Below are positions 32,541 to 44,019 of a stretch of DNA of 64,000 nt, piece after piece. The stretch comes from Staphylotrichum longicolle. Lineage: Eukaryota; Ascomycota; Sordariomycetes; Sordariales; Chaetomiaceae. The position numbers and the translations under genes are program-made. Positions within the stretch are counted from its first letter, which is position 1. Every line of letters begins with the position of its first letter. The notes beneath the pieces were generated by a model that was not told where the DNA came from, made no database searches, and saw only the letters and a program-made list of their open reading frames with translations. The stretch spans positions 1,364,001 through 1,428,000 of the forward strand of contig JAHCVI010000002.1 of NCBI GenBank assembly GCA_019096155.1, written 5' to 3'.

Positions 32541-35500
32541 CTTGGCTTACCTCCACGAGGAACGCGGCAGGGTCAAGACAGGGAGAGGGGGTCGAGGGCA
32601 AGAGGAGAAGCGGTCGTGTCTGGTTCGATCAACGGGGGCCGTGGTGCGAATCGGGAAAGCGGTTGCAACGGTTTGCCCTGTCTGTGAAGAAAGAAGAATG
32701 GTTAGAGATGAAACACATTTTCCAAGCTTTATGCGCGCTGTGGCGGATGGGTTGCGTGACCGTACCCGACTCTAGCCCCAACCGACTTGTGGAAAAGGCG
32801 AAACTCGCTAAATGCGTCGACGCCGAGCACGGTCAGGCAGGCAACCTGACCCCAACGATCGATGTAAAAAAAAAAAAAGAAGCGGCAAGAGAGAGATAAT
32901 TAAAAGTCGATGGTAAATAGAGCGACAGGAGGGAGGCAAAGCCGGCGCCTTGTCAGTTGCAAGACGGCCGAGTGCGATTCGGTATGATTGATGGGCGGCG
33001 ATCGGGCCAGTCCTCACCAAATGCCTCAGGTGCAGCGGGTGTTTGGCATTCGGCTTTGCGTGAACGAGGCAGCGATTGCGATTGCGGTACTGCGGACTGC
33101 GCGATGGTATTACGGGGAGGGCGGATGGCGGATGCAGAGGCCGGTCGTCGTGGGAAGATGCTGTGATGGAAAAGAGGAGGTGACCGGTGCTCGCCGTGCC
33201 TGATGGTGTGAGAGGCTGGGTGAATGGGGGTTCGAACTGAGGCAGCGGAGCAGCTGGTTTTTGCGTGCAGCCCGGGCCCTGCCTTCCAGCTGTTGAGTGG
33301 GTCCAAGGGCAGCCTGGTCCCAACCTAACGCTCCAAAATGTTCGGCTCTTCAGCACCGGCTTGGCTTTAGGTTTCCATGTGCAATCCTTCTGGACTGTCA
33401 CTTTTAATCATGTCGACGCATTGATTGCTTTTTTGTTGAACTTGTCTGGCCAACGCAGCAACGAAGAGGACAGCTTGTCTCCCGTGCTCGGTATTTGGAA
33501 GCATCACAACTCCACAGTAATCCTCTTAGTGATTACGGATTGCCCCCTCGAGCCCCCCGAGACCTGGGAGGCAAGAGCGGAGACGAAGGTTTGAGGTTTG
33601 GGCTCACCCAACCGTCCAAGAAACATTGGAAGGGGCAAATTCACAGCTGCGGGGGTGACCTGAAGGTTGCGCGATAACCCGCTCTGGAGCATTAGACGTG
33701 GGCAAAGAACTGCAGCCGACGGGTTCTCGATGCGACCTCGCCTCCTTCGATTCCTACTGTGTAGAGCACGACACAGCTGTTGAGCTCTTGACCCTTCCAA
33801 TGTCATCACTGGCTCTCGGCAGAAACAAGTCATTTGTTTTTTATTGACCCCCATCCGTTTCCTCAGTGCCCGACCTACAAGGCGCCGACCTGCTTGTGCC
33901 CCTCATCGACCAAGATCATCTGCCCAAAAGTCGCCTGCGGCCCGTGGTTGATCACACGTGCAACAACCTCCAGCTTTGAGGGCCGTAGAGGAACAATCAC
34001 TCGCCGCTCTTACAGCACACTCCGCGAAGCGTGAGCCACCCTCCTCATGGTTTTGTTGATGTCAACATCCATCTCGAACTTGAATGCCAGTGTTTCCTTC
34101 GGGGTTCTGACAAAATCAACGCCTCAAGTTCCAAGGGCTTCTTGGCTCGTCGCCGCCACCTGCAACTGCTCTTGGTAACTGTTACCGAGTGGGGCAAGCT
34201 CTTGCCTGGCCCAGACTGGTCACGGACAGAGTCGGTGCTGTGCGACGCTTGTGCATCGGCGCGGACGGGCGAATGGCCTTCGTCGACGAATTTGATCAGC
34301 AACCTTGATGGCTCGATATCCCACCGGTCGGCGTCTGATTCCCAAGGTCGATCTTTCGCTCTGGACGCTCCACCCGGCCTGCCCGTGCGCATCATGCTCT
34401 TGATGCCAGCGCAAAAAAGGGTGCAGAGATCGTTTAACTAACCCCCACCCGCCTGTTTCCACGAAAGGCATTCAGGATTCGCCATCCTGCCCGTACGGGC
34501 AAGCCGCGCCCGGAGCAGCCTGCATTCTTGCCCGTACCCACCTGTGCCCCTGAGAGCACACAGGTCAATCCCGGCTTGTCAATCGCTGCGGTTGCATTAC
34601 ACAGTACAAGAAAGCAGTGCCCGGATACCTCGAGTTTCAACTCCCGCATAAGCTGGCTCGGCTGGGTACGAACTAAGGAGGTAGTTTCAGCAATAGCAGT
34701 GATTCTTGTCTCAGCTCAGCCCTCTCGAAATGACAGAGAGACTCGGCCACCCCACCGATCAACGCAACGCGAGGCGGTCCCGAAGAGCAGGTGTGAAGAC
34801 ACTCTGCTTGAACCCAAATTCTCTGCAAGCATTTCCATCTCAACTGCCGACTGTTACCATCAGGGTCCATCCAGCGCTCTGCCATTGCGTGGTTATGGGG
34901 TGTCATGGAGCTATGACGTAGCTGCAAACCCCCCAGTCAGTGTCAGACGGTATCAGTACGGTTAACGTTACCGACGCCACCTGCACTTCCGGACGGAGCT
35001 TCCTCGACCACAGGCATCCGACTGTGCCGCGGATTTTCTTTTGTCAGCATCTTGTCCAGCCCTGATGCGCCTCTCGATATCTTTCGAAGATCCCATCCCA
35101 GCAGACATGATTCCTAGAAAAAACACAGGATGGGATCCTCTGTACGAAATATTCAGACCATCAACCACGACGGAAACGGGCACGCATGGACAGCAGCCGC
35201 GCCTAAATTAGCAACCACCGACGCCTGACTCGTCGAATCGCTAATGGCCCTCGCTAGCGTCGGGGGCCAAGTTCAGAATTCCCCACTGAAGGAAACCCCT
35301 GCATTTGCCCACCCCCGCAGCGCTTAATCCACGCAGCCCTGATGCCCAATGGGCGGTCTGTTTCAGCGTCGCGAGGGATCACGGTGTGCATCGCATCATC
35401 GCCTGTCGGCAGCGCAGCGGTGCGGTTGCAGTGTGGGCTGCCTGCAGGTTGATGCGCTGCGCTTTCAGGGCTTGGGACCTAAGGTCAGGTACCTTACCCA

Positions 35501-36648
35501 AGGGAAAACAGACTGTCTCACAATATCTCGAACGGAACACACGTTGTTGACATGCAAAAAGGGGGCACAATTTACCAAACGTTTGACTATTCATTGTCCC
35601 ACATAAAACAACGCCTTGTGCTCGGACATATGTCGATTCCACCACCGAGGCCACCTTGTGCATGTAGATTTAATATGCAGACACCCTCCTGCAGCCCGCC
35701 GACACGAGCTGCTCGCGTGGCAGTTTCAGGGGCAGGTCAACAACACCCCTACGTACAGATTTTGTTTGTTTTTGCAGCATGGCGAGGCGCGTCGACATGT
35801 CAGATAAAAAAGAACCCCTTCGTTCGTTGTCCCGTCCCCTGCATGCAGGTTGCCGCAAAGCGTGCGAGAGTGTGTGCATGCTTGCCGCGCAGCCGACCGG
35901 TCAAAGGGGGCTGAAACAGATTGAAATCCCCACACTCTAACTATCTCCCCGAGATTGGGTGCGATCGGTGCGTTCGCTTCAACTTCTAAACACACTGTTG
36001 CTCTGCCGGTGGGTTCTGTGGGCTCCGTTCTATCACTTTTGCTGCACGCTGCAGGAGAGTGCGCGCGCGGAGCGCGTCGCTGCCCAATCAGAGTGTATCG
36101 CGATTGTGGGATGCACGATGGGGGTTGATGGGGCGTTACCGCAGCCTTGGGTCGAGGGCTGTTCAGCGTGGCTGGATGGCTTTTTTCCTTTTTTTGCTTC
36201 GCTTCCTGGCGGCTTCTGAAACACGCGCGCTTGTGCGAGTTTCTTGTTGGACCGCGAGATGGATGATGGTAGGCGAGACATGGTTGGTCGTGGTGAGGGA
36301 GAGGGTGTCGTTGTGAGTACGGCGGTGATCTAGGATTGCTGACTACCTCGGGTGTCAGTCATGAAATGTGTCTGTGACGAGGGCACTTCAAGCGAGGTCA
36401 TCGCGACATGTCAACATTCACTCTGGTAACCCTCAAGTACCCCGAGGCCTCGTACAACGAGGGTAACTTTAACAATTAGCAATTACAGCGTGTCTTCAGT
36501 TCTATCTAAGCCAGCAATTCATGTAAAAGCCGTAACACACATGGGTATATATCCAGTACTCAACAGACACCAGGGGAGATCGCGCCCTCCGCCCAGCTAA
36601 ACCAAAGGCTCGCCCTCCAGAACGTCTCAACCAATATTCAACCCAGCC
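32541..36648. other. Gene-poor region upstream of MUB1
   Basis: About 4.1 kb with no recognisable protein family, tRNA or mobile element. It includes an A-run near 32866-32878 and otherwise ordinary base composition. Many frames of 60-130 codons exist on both strands, but none has coherent domain content, and none shows a convincing intron-exon series. The first few hundred bases probably carry the MUB1 promoter and leader. Confidence 0.5.
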
Positions 36649-36658
36649 CTAATCCTTG

Positions 36659-37978
36659 CTAACCTGTGCATGCCGGAAATACTTCATTCCCACCCATGCC
36701 ACCACCACCCAGACCCAAGCCATGACCCCCGTCAGGATCATCAGCGCCGGGTAGTAACCCACAATCGGCAGCGTGGGATCGTCTTCCAGCTCGGGCGGCG
36801 CGTATGGCGTCGTCCCCATCCCAGGCCCAGCTCCAGACGCCCAAGCACGAGCCCATGCCCGTCACGAAGACGGTCCAGGTCACGAGCAGTATGATCCAAC
36901 CCCACCCACTCCGTCTCGGCGTAGTCCAGTCTGCGTCAGGCGCCGGCAGCGGGGTCGCGAGGGAGGTCAGGGCGAGGGGAGACTTAGCGCGCTGGATCGT
37001 GGCGCTGCGGCGGCGCTGGAGAGAGGGAAGCGAGTTGGCGGTGCTGGGCACACCTGGTGGCCGGCTGAGGAAGTAGGAGTCGGAGCCCGAGGAGAGAGAA
37101 GCGCGTTCAGGGCGGAGGAGGCTTGTAGAGGGCGGGGCGGACGTGGCGGAAGGCCGGGGGGCCGGGATGGATATTGCGTTGGGCCGGGCCATGTGCAGGG
37201 CGTCTTCGTCGTCGGTGGTACTATAGTTTATGCTCGGGCTCGTGTCGGCAGCTGTCTTGCCGGGTTCGGCTGTGGGACTTGCGACGGTGGGTGCCAGAGC
37301 AGCTGTGGGCGATGCCGACGTGCCGGACGAGACGGCGTCGCTGTCCATGCTGGGACGGGGTGTGAGGTCGGAGATGCCAAGGCCGTATGACGATAGGTCG
37401 TCCCCGTTGTTTCTGAGAATGGGAATGATCCTGGTGCGTCCGTCGATGGGCACGGGGCTTGACGTAATGGTTTCGTTACCTCCGACTCTAGTTTCGACCG
37501 ATGCCCCGTTGCGGCCGATCTGATCGTATTTTATATCGATAGACAGCCCTCGTCCCTCGCGCCCTTCGCGGCGCTCACGCTGGGCTCCCCGGCCAAGCAG
37601 GGCAACTTTCCGCAACGACCCCCTCCGCCGTCGTGTCTTCTGCTGAAGTTGGGGCGGCTCGGATGTCTGGTGTTGGAGAATGTGAGGCAGCGGCGGAGGC
37701 GCAGCGGCGGCTGCAGGGACGTGGCGCTGAGGTGGTTCGGCAGGGATGGTGATGAAGGAAGGTATCGGGAGCGACGGCATCGGCGTGTTCGGCTCGGCCT
37801 CGTTGGTGTTGCGGCGGGATCGGGGGCGGTACTCTCCTGTGGATCGCATGAAGGGGAGCTTGGACAACAGCCCCCCGGCCCCAGATGAGCTCCGCTTCCG
37901 AGCCGGCGCCGGCGGGCGGTTTGAGGCAGCCGGGTGCGCGTCGGGGCCGACGGCAGGCTGTGGCGTTGTCTGGTCCAT
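36659..37978 (-). CDS. Fungal two-pass membrane protein, frameshifted near the C-terminus
   Basis: An open frame of 439 aa with a true ATG at 37978. The N-terminal 330 residues are disordered, with Pro/Ser/Arg-rich segments. A membrane segment GWGWIILLVTWTVFVTGMGSCLGVW follows, after which the frame continues into Gly/Asp-rich low-complexity sequence. In a shifted frame, starting at 36816, the DNA encodes GTTPYAPPELEDDP, a second strong membrane segment (ALMILTGVMAWVWVVVAW) and a basic end (MKYFRHAQVSKD) with a stop at 36649. That reads as the genuine C-terminus, so the frame breaks near the short C/G run at 36814-36820. Function is unknown. With the shift repaired it would be a two-pass protein with a long cytosolic N-terminus. 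Confidence 0.7.
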   Translation of the reverse strand: MDQTTPQPAVGPDAHPAASNRPPAPARKRSSSGAGGLLSKLPFMRSTGEYRPRSRRNTNEAEPNTPMPSLPIPSFITIPAEPPQRHVPAAAAAPPPLPHILQHQTSEPPQLQQKTRRRRGSLRKVALLGRGAQRERREGREGRGLSIDIKYDQIGRNGASVETRVGGNETITSSPVPIDGRTRIIPILRNNGDDLSSYGLGISDLTPRPSMDSDAVSSGTSASPTAALAPTVASPTAEPGKTAADTSPSINYSTTDDEDALHMARPNAISIPAPRPSATSAPPSTSLLRPERASLSSGSDSYFLSRPPGVPSTANSLPSLQRRRSATIQRAKSPLALTSLATPLPAPDADWTTPRRSGWGWIILLVTWTVFVTGMGSCLGVWSWAWDGDDAIRAARAGRRSHAADCGLLPGADDPDGGHGLGLGGGGMGGNEVFPACTG

Positions 37979-38750
37979 GGCAGATTCAATTCGCTGGTCT
38001 GATGTCGAGAGACGCGAAAGGCCTGAGCGCTCAACGGCTGTTCGGTCGCGACCATCTGCGCGCTGACAGGTGCTCGCGAGGGGTGCGGGAGGGTGGAGAC
38101 CCTGGATTTTCAGGACGGGCCAACCCGGGCGCTCAGAGCTTTGCCATGGCTCAGGACGGGAGACTTTCGACTTCCGGGCGCTCAGTCGTTCAGTCGTTCA
38201 GTTCAGCTATTTCGTCTCAATGATACTCCCTCGCGGCTGGGGACGCGACTTGAACGAGCATGACATGACGTGTCGTGCAGAATCTCGGCACCCCTGCATG
38301 ATGGGAGGAATGGAATTCCATCAAGCGGATTAGGCTCTGCTTCCGGCCGGCAAGGGCCCCTGTCTTGGCCCCACCCCCACAAGTCAACGGTCCCAATGAC
38401 TTGCAAGTTGCAACTGAAGCATGGCCGACAATCTGGCCTTCATCTTTGAAGGATGACATGAGACACTGGCCGCCAACGTGGATGCTGATGATTGTTTCCT
38501 GGGTATTGAGAGGCCCCAGATATACCAATACTCAGGTTCCCCTACGCAAAGACCAGCTCGAAACCGCGCTGCCGTGACCTGCTGCCGAGATTGTCCGCGT
38601 TGTTTGTCCGCCCCTCGCTAGGCGCAAAGCGGCATCCCCCCTGTTCTTTCAGGTCCACGTCTGGCTCCGCTTGGCGATCGCCTCCCACAGCAACGGCCGC
38701 ACGTGGGCGGGCAGCATCACCACTCTGGCTGTTGTCGTCCAGACACGCCC
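37979..38750. promoter_or_regulatory. Divergent promoter region
   Basis: 772 bp between the two-pass membrane protein (-) and the Zrg17-like gene (+). No coding content or specific regulatory site was recognised. Confidence 0.4.
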
Positions 38751-40537
38751 ATGGCTTCTCGTATCGCTTCAATTGACCCTCCCAGGACGCCGTCAACGCC
38801 CACCTTTGTCATTACAGACACCGACGACGGCGAGCCATCCTTTCCCTCCTTCCCCTCCTTCCCGTCCACCTTTGACGACCGCGACCGTGACCACGACCAC
38901 GACCGACGCTGGGACCGAGATCGAGATCGAGATCCGCCAGTCGCGAACTCCCCTGACCGCAATCGCGATCGCAGCCACTTCCTCGCAGCATCCCCACAAA
39001 GCACTCCTGCTGATTTTCTCCGTCCTCGTCTCACAGCGTCGCTGCGCCCGCCGACGCCCGATTCCGTCCTTATCATGGCAACCGACGATGGGCTTGCTAG
39101 TGGGGACTCGGATGCGCAGGCACCGAAGAACCCCTTCAACTTTCAGACTCAGTTCATATCCACGGGCCCGGTCAAGTCTGTGCGTTACTCTTGTCGAACG
39201 GGGCGGGTCGTGGATCAGACAGCTAACCATGTCGCCATGGACAGAACATTGGCCAACGACGAGGTCACCGCTACAAACACAGCTCGATAAGCGCACAGCA
39301 CCAAATCTTCCAAGAACCGCCCCCGCGACCACCACCCGTCCTCCCCGCCTCCCTTCCCATTCCGACCTTCAAGGAAGCCTGGGCCAGCATGCAGCGCGAC
39401 CAGCGTGCCCGCCTCTGCTGGTGCTGCTGCCACGCCGCCGTGGCCATGTACGTCTTCTTCAGCGCTGAGGGCTCGCTCGCCATGACGGCGCTCTCCCACC
39501 TCGTCTTCTTCGACGTTGGCTCCGCCGCCGTCTGCGTCGCCGTCGACGTGCTCGGCAACTTCGAGGTCTGGCGCCGCTCCAGCATCCGCCACCCCTTTGG
39601 CCTGCAGCGCGCCGAGGTCCTCGCCGGCTTCGCCATGTCTGTCTTCCTCGTCTTTGGCGGCTCGATCTCATCTCGCACAACCTCAAGCACTTTCTCGAGA
39701 CCGTCGGCGAGCACGCCCCGCACCACCCGACCACCGCGGACCTCGCCGACCATCACGGCGGCGGCAGCGGCCACGCCCACACCCGCGCGCTACGTCTCCC
39801 CGGGCACGGTCGACTTTGCCAGCCTGGCCGCCGTGGTCAGCACCCTCGTCAGCGCCTACGGGCTGCGCAACCACAGCCGCATCCGGCGCGTGATGCGCGT
39901 GCCCTTTCCCTACCTCGCCAGCCTCCTCCCGGGGGCCGGCATCCTCGCCAACCCCTTCCACTTCCTCACCCTCTGCTTCTCCTTCCTCCTCCTCCTTCTC
40001 CCGCTCGTCAGCCTCGCCCACTTCGTCTGGCTCGACGCCGTCATCTGCGCCGCCATCGCCGCCAGCATGTTCATCCTCGGCACCCGCCTGGCCGTCGCCC
40101 AGGGCCTGATGCTGCTGATGAGCTACAGCGGCCTACCCACCACCACCACCATCTCCTCTTCATCCACCAACCCAAGCTCCAAATCCAAACCCTTTCCATC
40201 CTCCTCCTCATCTTCCTTCTCAGCAGCGACAACAACAACAACGGCGGCGACGACGACGACGACGACAGTCTCCTCCGTCGTCCGCGAGCTCGAGTCCGAA
40301 CCGCACGTCGCCCGCGTCGAGGAGGCCCAGTTCTGGCAGGTGCACTACGGCCTGGCCATGGCCAACCTCAAGGTGCGGCTGGCGCGCGGGACAGGAAGCG
40401 GCGGCAGCGACGACGGGACGCTGAGCCAGGTGCGCGCGCGGCTGGCGCGGGTGGTGCAGAACCGCCTCGGGGAGGGCTACGGGAGGGGGGGCAACCTGCG
40501 GTGGGAGGTGACTGTGCAGACGTGTAGTGACGGGTAA
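38751..40537 (+). CDS. ZRG17: Cation diffusion facilitator, Zrg17-like, with two compensating frame changes
   Basis: Two exons (38751-39179, 39245-40537), 65-nt intron (donor GTGCGT, branch GCTAACC, acceptor ATGGACAG), phase 0, 573 aa. The N-terminus is disordered with an Asp/Arg/His run. The cation-efflux part starts near FKEAWASMQRDQRARLCW. Membrane segments with SHLVFFDVGSAAVCVAVDVL and PFGLQRAEVLAGFAMSVFLVFGG are recognisable. Between 39662 and about 39791 the expected family sequence (DLISHNLKHFLETVGEH, then a His-rich loop) lies in another frame, and the original frame resumes at YVSPGTVDFASLAAVVSTL. A 47-residue Ser/Thr/Lys low-complexity insert precedes the C-terminal domain. Typical HxxxD zinc ligands are lacking in the visible helices, as in Zrg17, which partners Msc2 to load zinc into the ER. 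That assignment is by resemblance. Confidence 0.78.
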
Positions 40538-41004
40538 AGGAGGGAGGGGGGGGGGAGCTGAGATGTTTGGGGAAAGAAGGGGAAAGGAAGTGGGAATCTA
40601 GGTTGGACGGATACAATGGATGTTGTGGTCGTGTTGGATATGGTATAATGTAGCAATGATTCATGTTAATTGGTCCCGTGCGTTGATGGGGTGACTGGTA
40701 CCATGTCTGATTCTGTTATTTTCACACTCTGTGAAAGGGAGACAATCCAAGGATTCACTATGCCTAAGAGAAGATACCTGACGAGAAAGCACCCTGCTTT
40801 TTACCCCGACTACACAGACACCGAGTGGCATACGTACACCCAAACGAAAAACTCGAGTCCTACACGCTTGCTATGCCAAACACCCAACACCCAACACCCA
40901 ACAAAAACCACCCATTGACCCAGCCCAGACGCCGCCAAAACAAATTACCTCACTTGAATCCCAACGAACTCCCGCTCGCTCGCGTGCCCCAAATCCTCTC
41001 TCCT
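40538..41004. other. Convergent intergenic region
   Basis: 467 bp between the Zrg17-like and Dug3 genes, tail to tail, with presumed 3' UTRs only. Confidence 0.5.
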
Positions 41005-42704
41005 TCACTGCAACGCCAACTCGGGAAACATCTGCGCAATCTTGTTCGGATTCCCAAACTCGGTCCGCACCGGCTCCGGCGTGACGGGGCTCGTGTCAAA
41101 GTACTGCTGCACCAGCCCGACCCCGCCGCCATGCGTCGCGTCCACCGCGCTTAGCGACGCCCGCTTCTTCTTGATGTTCCCCTGCGACGGCTGCTGCGTG
41201 GCGGCGCGGATGAGGGGCGGGGCGGTGAGCGCCCTGACGTCCATGGGGGGCGCCTGCAGCGTGGAGGACGGCGGCTCTGGAGCCAGCGTCTCGGCGTGCG
41301 AGAGCGGCGTCCGCGTCCGCGGGAGGGTCGAGGTGGAGGATGAGAAGCCGTCGGGCGTGCGAGAGCGGGATATGCTGGAGGGGATGCTTGGGATTGTCGG
41401 ACCCCGGAAACGTTGCTTGTTGGGCTCTTGGTGGTCAGGCAGGTGTGGTAGGGAGGCGACTGAGGGGATAGACGCAGGGAGGTTGAACGGGGTGCCTGCC
41501 CTGGAGGTGGTCTTCTCGTTGGCGGCGAGACCCTTGTTGCGGACAAAGGCGGTCGAGCGTCGGTGGTGTGGGTTGCGGTCGTAGTACTGGTCCATGATCG
41601 GATGGACCATGACTGTCTGGTTGTGGATTGTGAGGATTGAGTTGGTTGGGACGTTCACCCAGTTCTCTGTACTGTGTGTTAGCACTAGTTTGCTGAACGC
41701 TCGCTCATCTCAACGCACCTCTCTCAAAACTCAAGGGCTCACTAGCCACCAGAACCACATCTGCCCCATTGTCGCTCCGCTCCATCTGATAGTCCGGGTT
41801 ATCGGGTGCCGGCACCCTCGTTTCCCACAGAGTGCCGGACGAGTAGTACAGGCTCGCTGCCTCATCCGACGAGCTGCCGACATAACGCGTGCAGATGACG
41901 CTGTGGCCGTCCGTGACGGCAAAGTTGAGCAGACTCCTGGTATCGACGTTCTCGGCGTGGATGACGCTCTCGGGGATGTTGTCGATCATCTCGTTGATCT
42001 GAGCAATCGTCTTGAGCATCGCCTTCCTGAGGACGGTCGGGCCGAAACCGTTCTCGGGCTGAGAGCTCGGGTTGTGGCCCATCCGCTCCAGCGTGTCCAG
42101 AAACAGCGCAAACGCCCACTCGCTATCGGTCCCTCCCGTCACACCCATATACCACTTATCGGCCAGCCGCTCGCCGAGCCTCCTCTTGATCTGCTTCCAC
42201 CCACCCAGCCCGCCATTGTGCATCCACATCAAGCTGCCATGGCAGAAGGGGTGGCAGTTGTCCTCGCTGAGAGAACCTTCAGTCGTCGCTCGAACATGGG
42301 CGAAGATCAACTTGGATGCCGTCTTGGAGGCCAGCCGTTGGAGGTTCACGCAGTTCCAGGCGGGCGTGGTGGAAGTGAAGAGGCAGGGCGCGGCGCCCAG
42401 TTTCGGGTCTGTGTAGAAGCCAATGCCAAAGCCGTCGGCATTGTTCTGTCCGCGGCGGGTATCCTGATCCGCAAAAAAGCCTGTCAGCTACAAGTTTTCC
42501 GAGGGGCGCGGTATCGGGGTTGGCTCACCAGTCGGAGGCGTGAGTCAAACGACTGCTTGAGGATGGAGTGCGCTGGGTTGAGGACGAGCTTCGACAGGAG
42601 GATTTCGTCGCTCCCTTTGTACACCTAGTGATTCGGAGACGAGCTCAGTAATCAATCCCTTAAGACGGGTGCAGGCGTAGTTGCTCACCAGAAATCGGCA
42701 CATC
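41005..42704 (-). CDS. DUG3: Class-II glutamine amidotransferase Dug3 (glutathione degradation)
   Basis: Four exons: 42704-42690, 42624-42529, 42463-41719 and 41666-41005, with introns of 65, 65 and 52 nt, giving 505 aa. The first exon is 15 nt and encodes MCRFL, so the N-terminal nucleophile Cys2 sits in a micro-exon. The amidotransferase domain follows with FDSRLRLDTRRGQNNADGFG (spanning an intron), AHVRATTEG, NCHPFCHGSLMWMHNGG and TGGTDSEW. In yeast Dug3 forms the Dug2-Dug3 complex that starts breakdown of glutathione by removing glutamate, with Dug1 acting on Cys-Gly. The first 320 residues match the family. The last 180 are a Ser/Pro-rich tail absent from yeast Dug3, ending in a short conserved-looking stretch (EFGNPNKIAQMFPELALQ). 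Confidence 0.92.
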
Positions 42705-44019
42705 GTGCTGATGGGGCCCAAGATGGGGCGACCAAGAACCTAGCGAGCTGTCGGGTCCAGAAGCCTTGGGGCGTTCAAGGGCTTCAGGAAGTAGAATAGT
42801 TAGATGCTGGCCTTTGGACAGTTCCCAATGGGCTCAAGGTCTGCTCGTGGGTTTGTGCGATTGTGTGACGAGCAGCGCGTGCAAATGCAACTTTATCGAG
42901 CGGTTTTGGGGTGTTGGTTGTCCACTTATGGGAGTCAAGGGACGGACAGGCGCATTGCTCGAGGCAACTTCCCGGCGCAACGACTGACGAAATTGGTCAC
43001 TCAAATGGCGGGACGAACTGCGGGTCTTAGTGCGCGACTCATACGGGCACGGTCCAGAGCGATACGGCAACCCCAGAATTCAACGCGAGATTCGTTCCAG
43101 CTGCGACACGAAAGAAATGAGTGGCGTCCAACTCGGCCAGTTTTCATCGTTTTGCTCATGGCCGAGTCTGCGGTGAAGTCGGGGTAGATGCAGGAGCTGT
43201 CAGCTGTCACCGACTAGCGGGCGCCCTGCAGCCGAGACCGGGCCCCAGGGTTGATGCATCAGCGGGAAACGTGGAGAACGCGGTTTGCAGTGTGGGATTG
43301 CCCGTTTCAGACGACGACAAACTAGGTCGAGACCAATGTGGGCTGATTTGTTTGCATGTCAGAGAGAGCCGATAACTCTGGCGATTTAAGAAGCGGTTCA
43401 GGGAGGGAATCTTGGCTATCCACAGTAATGTGCGCAACTCGCAGTCCAATTTCTCAGCGGATAGCGTTTACAATCTCAAGAACAGCTGTCTGTTGTTTGT
43501 CCAGTGTCGACTTTCCCCACATTTCAGCGGGTATCGAAGATGAATGAAGCCAAATTGACTGTTTCAACGCCACCACTCAACGGAGCTGCTGGCTTTGCGC
43601 CTCAAAACACATGCAACGCTTCTCATGGCCCATAATGATACCTGGCCCTGAAGGTTGTGTCTGTGATCTATGTAGGCGGCAAGTACAACACTCCCTGGAG
43701 GCTGAATTCACTATGAATCCTATCAACCTGGGAAGCATTGAAGTGATACCAAAACCCCGGTAGCTGCAACGAAACAGTGGCATACACAGTATGGGGGAGC
43801 AGCGAAATGCGTTACGTCGTAGGTGGGGCCAGCCAAATTCCAAACTGGGGAGCGCCGAGGGAGGTCATTGTCTTTCACAAGCACTAATCTGGAGCAAGCC
43901 TGGCACTGGCATCGCCTGATTCCGCGGCACCACTCCGCAGCCCACCGCGCAACGCTCGACACCCGCCGACTTCGATGCTCCCGCATGACGCCTAGACCCT
44001 CCTAGCCCGGTTCACCACG
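42705..44019. promoter_or_regulatory. Divergent promoter region DUG3/MGM1
   Basis: 1.3 kb between divergent genes. Open frames are short and not conserved. The interval presumably contains both promoters. Confidence 0.4.

Noticed and set aside
33225..33245. GGTTCGAACTG, resembling a tRNA B box
   Set aside because: No matching T stem, anticodon arm or acceptor pairing could be drawn around it.
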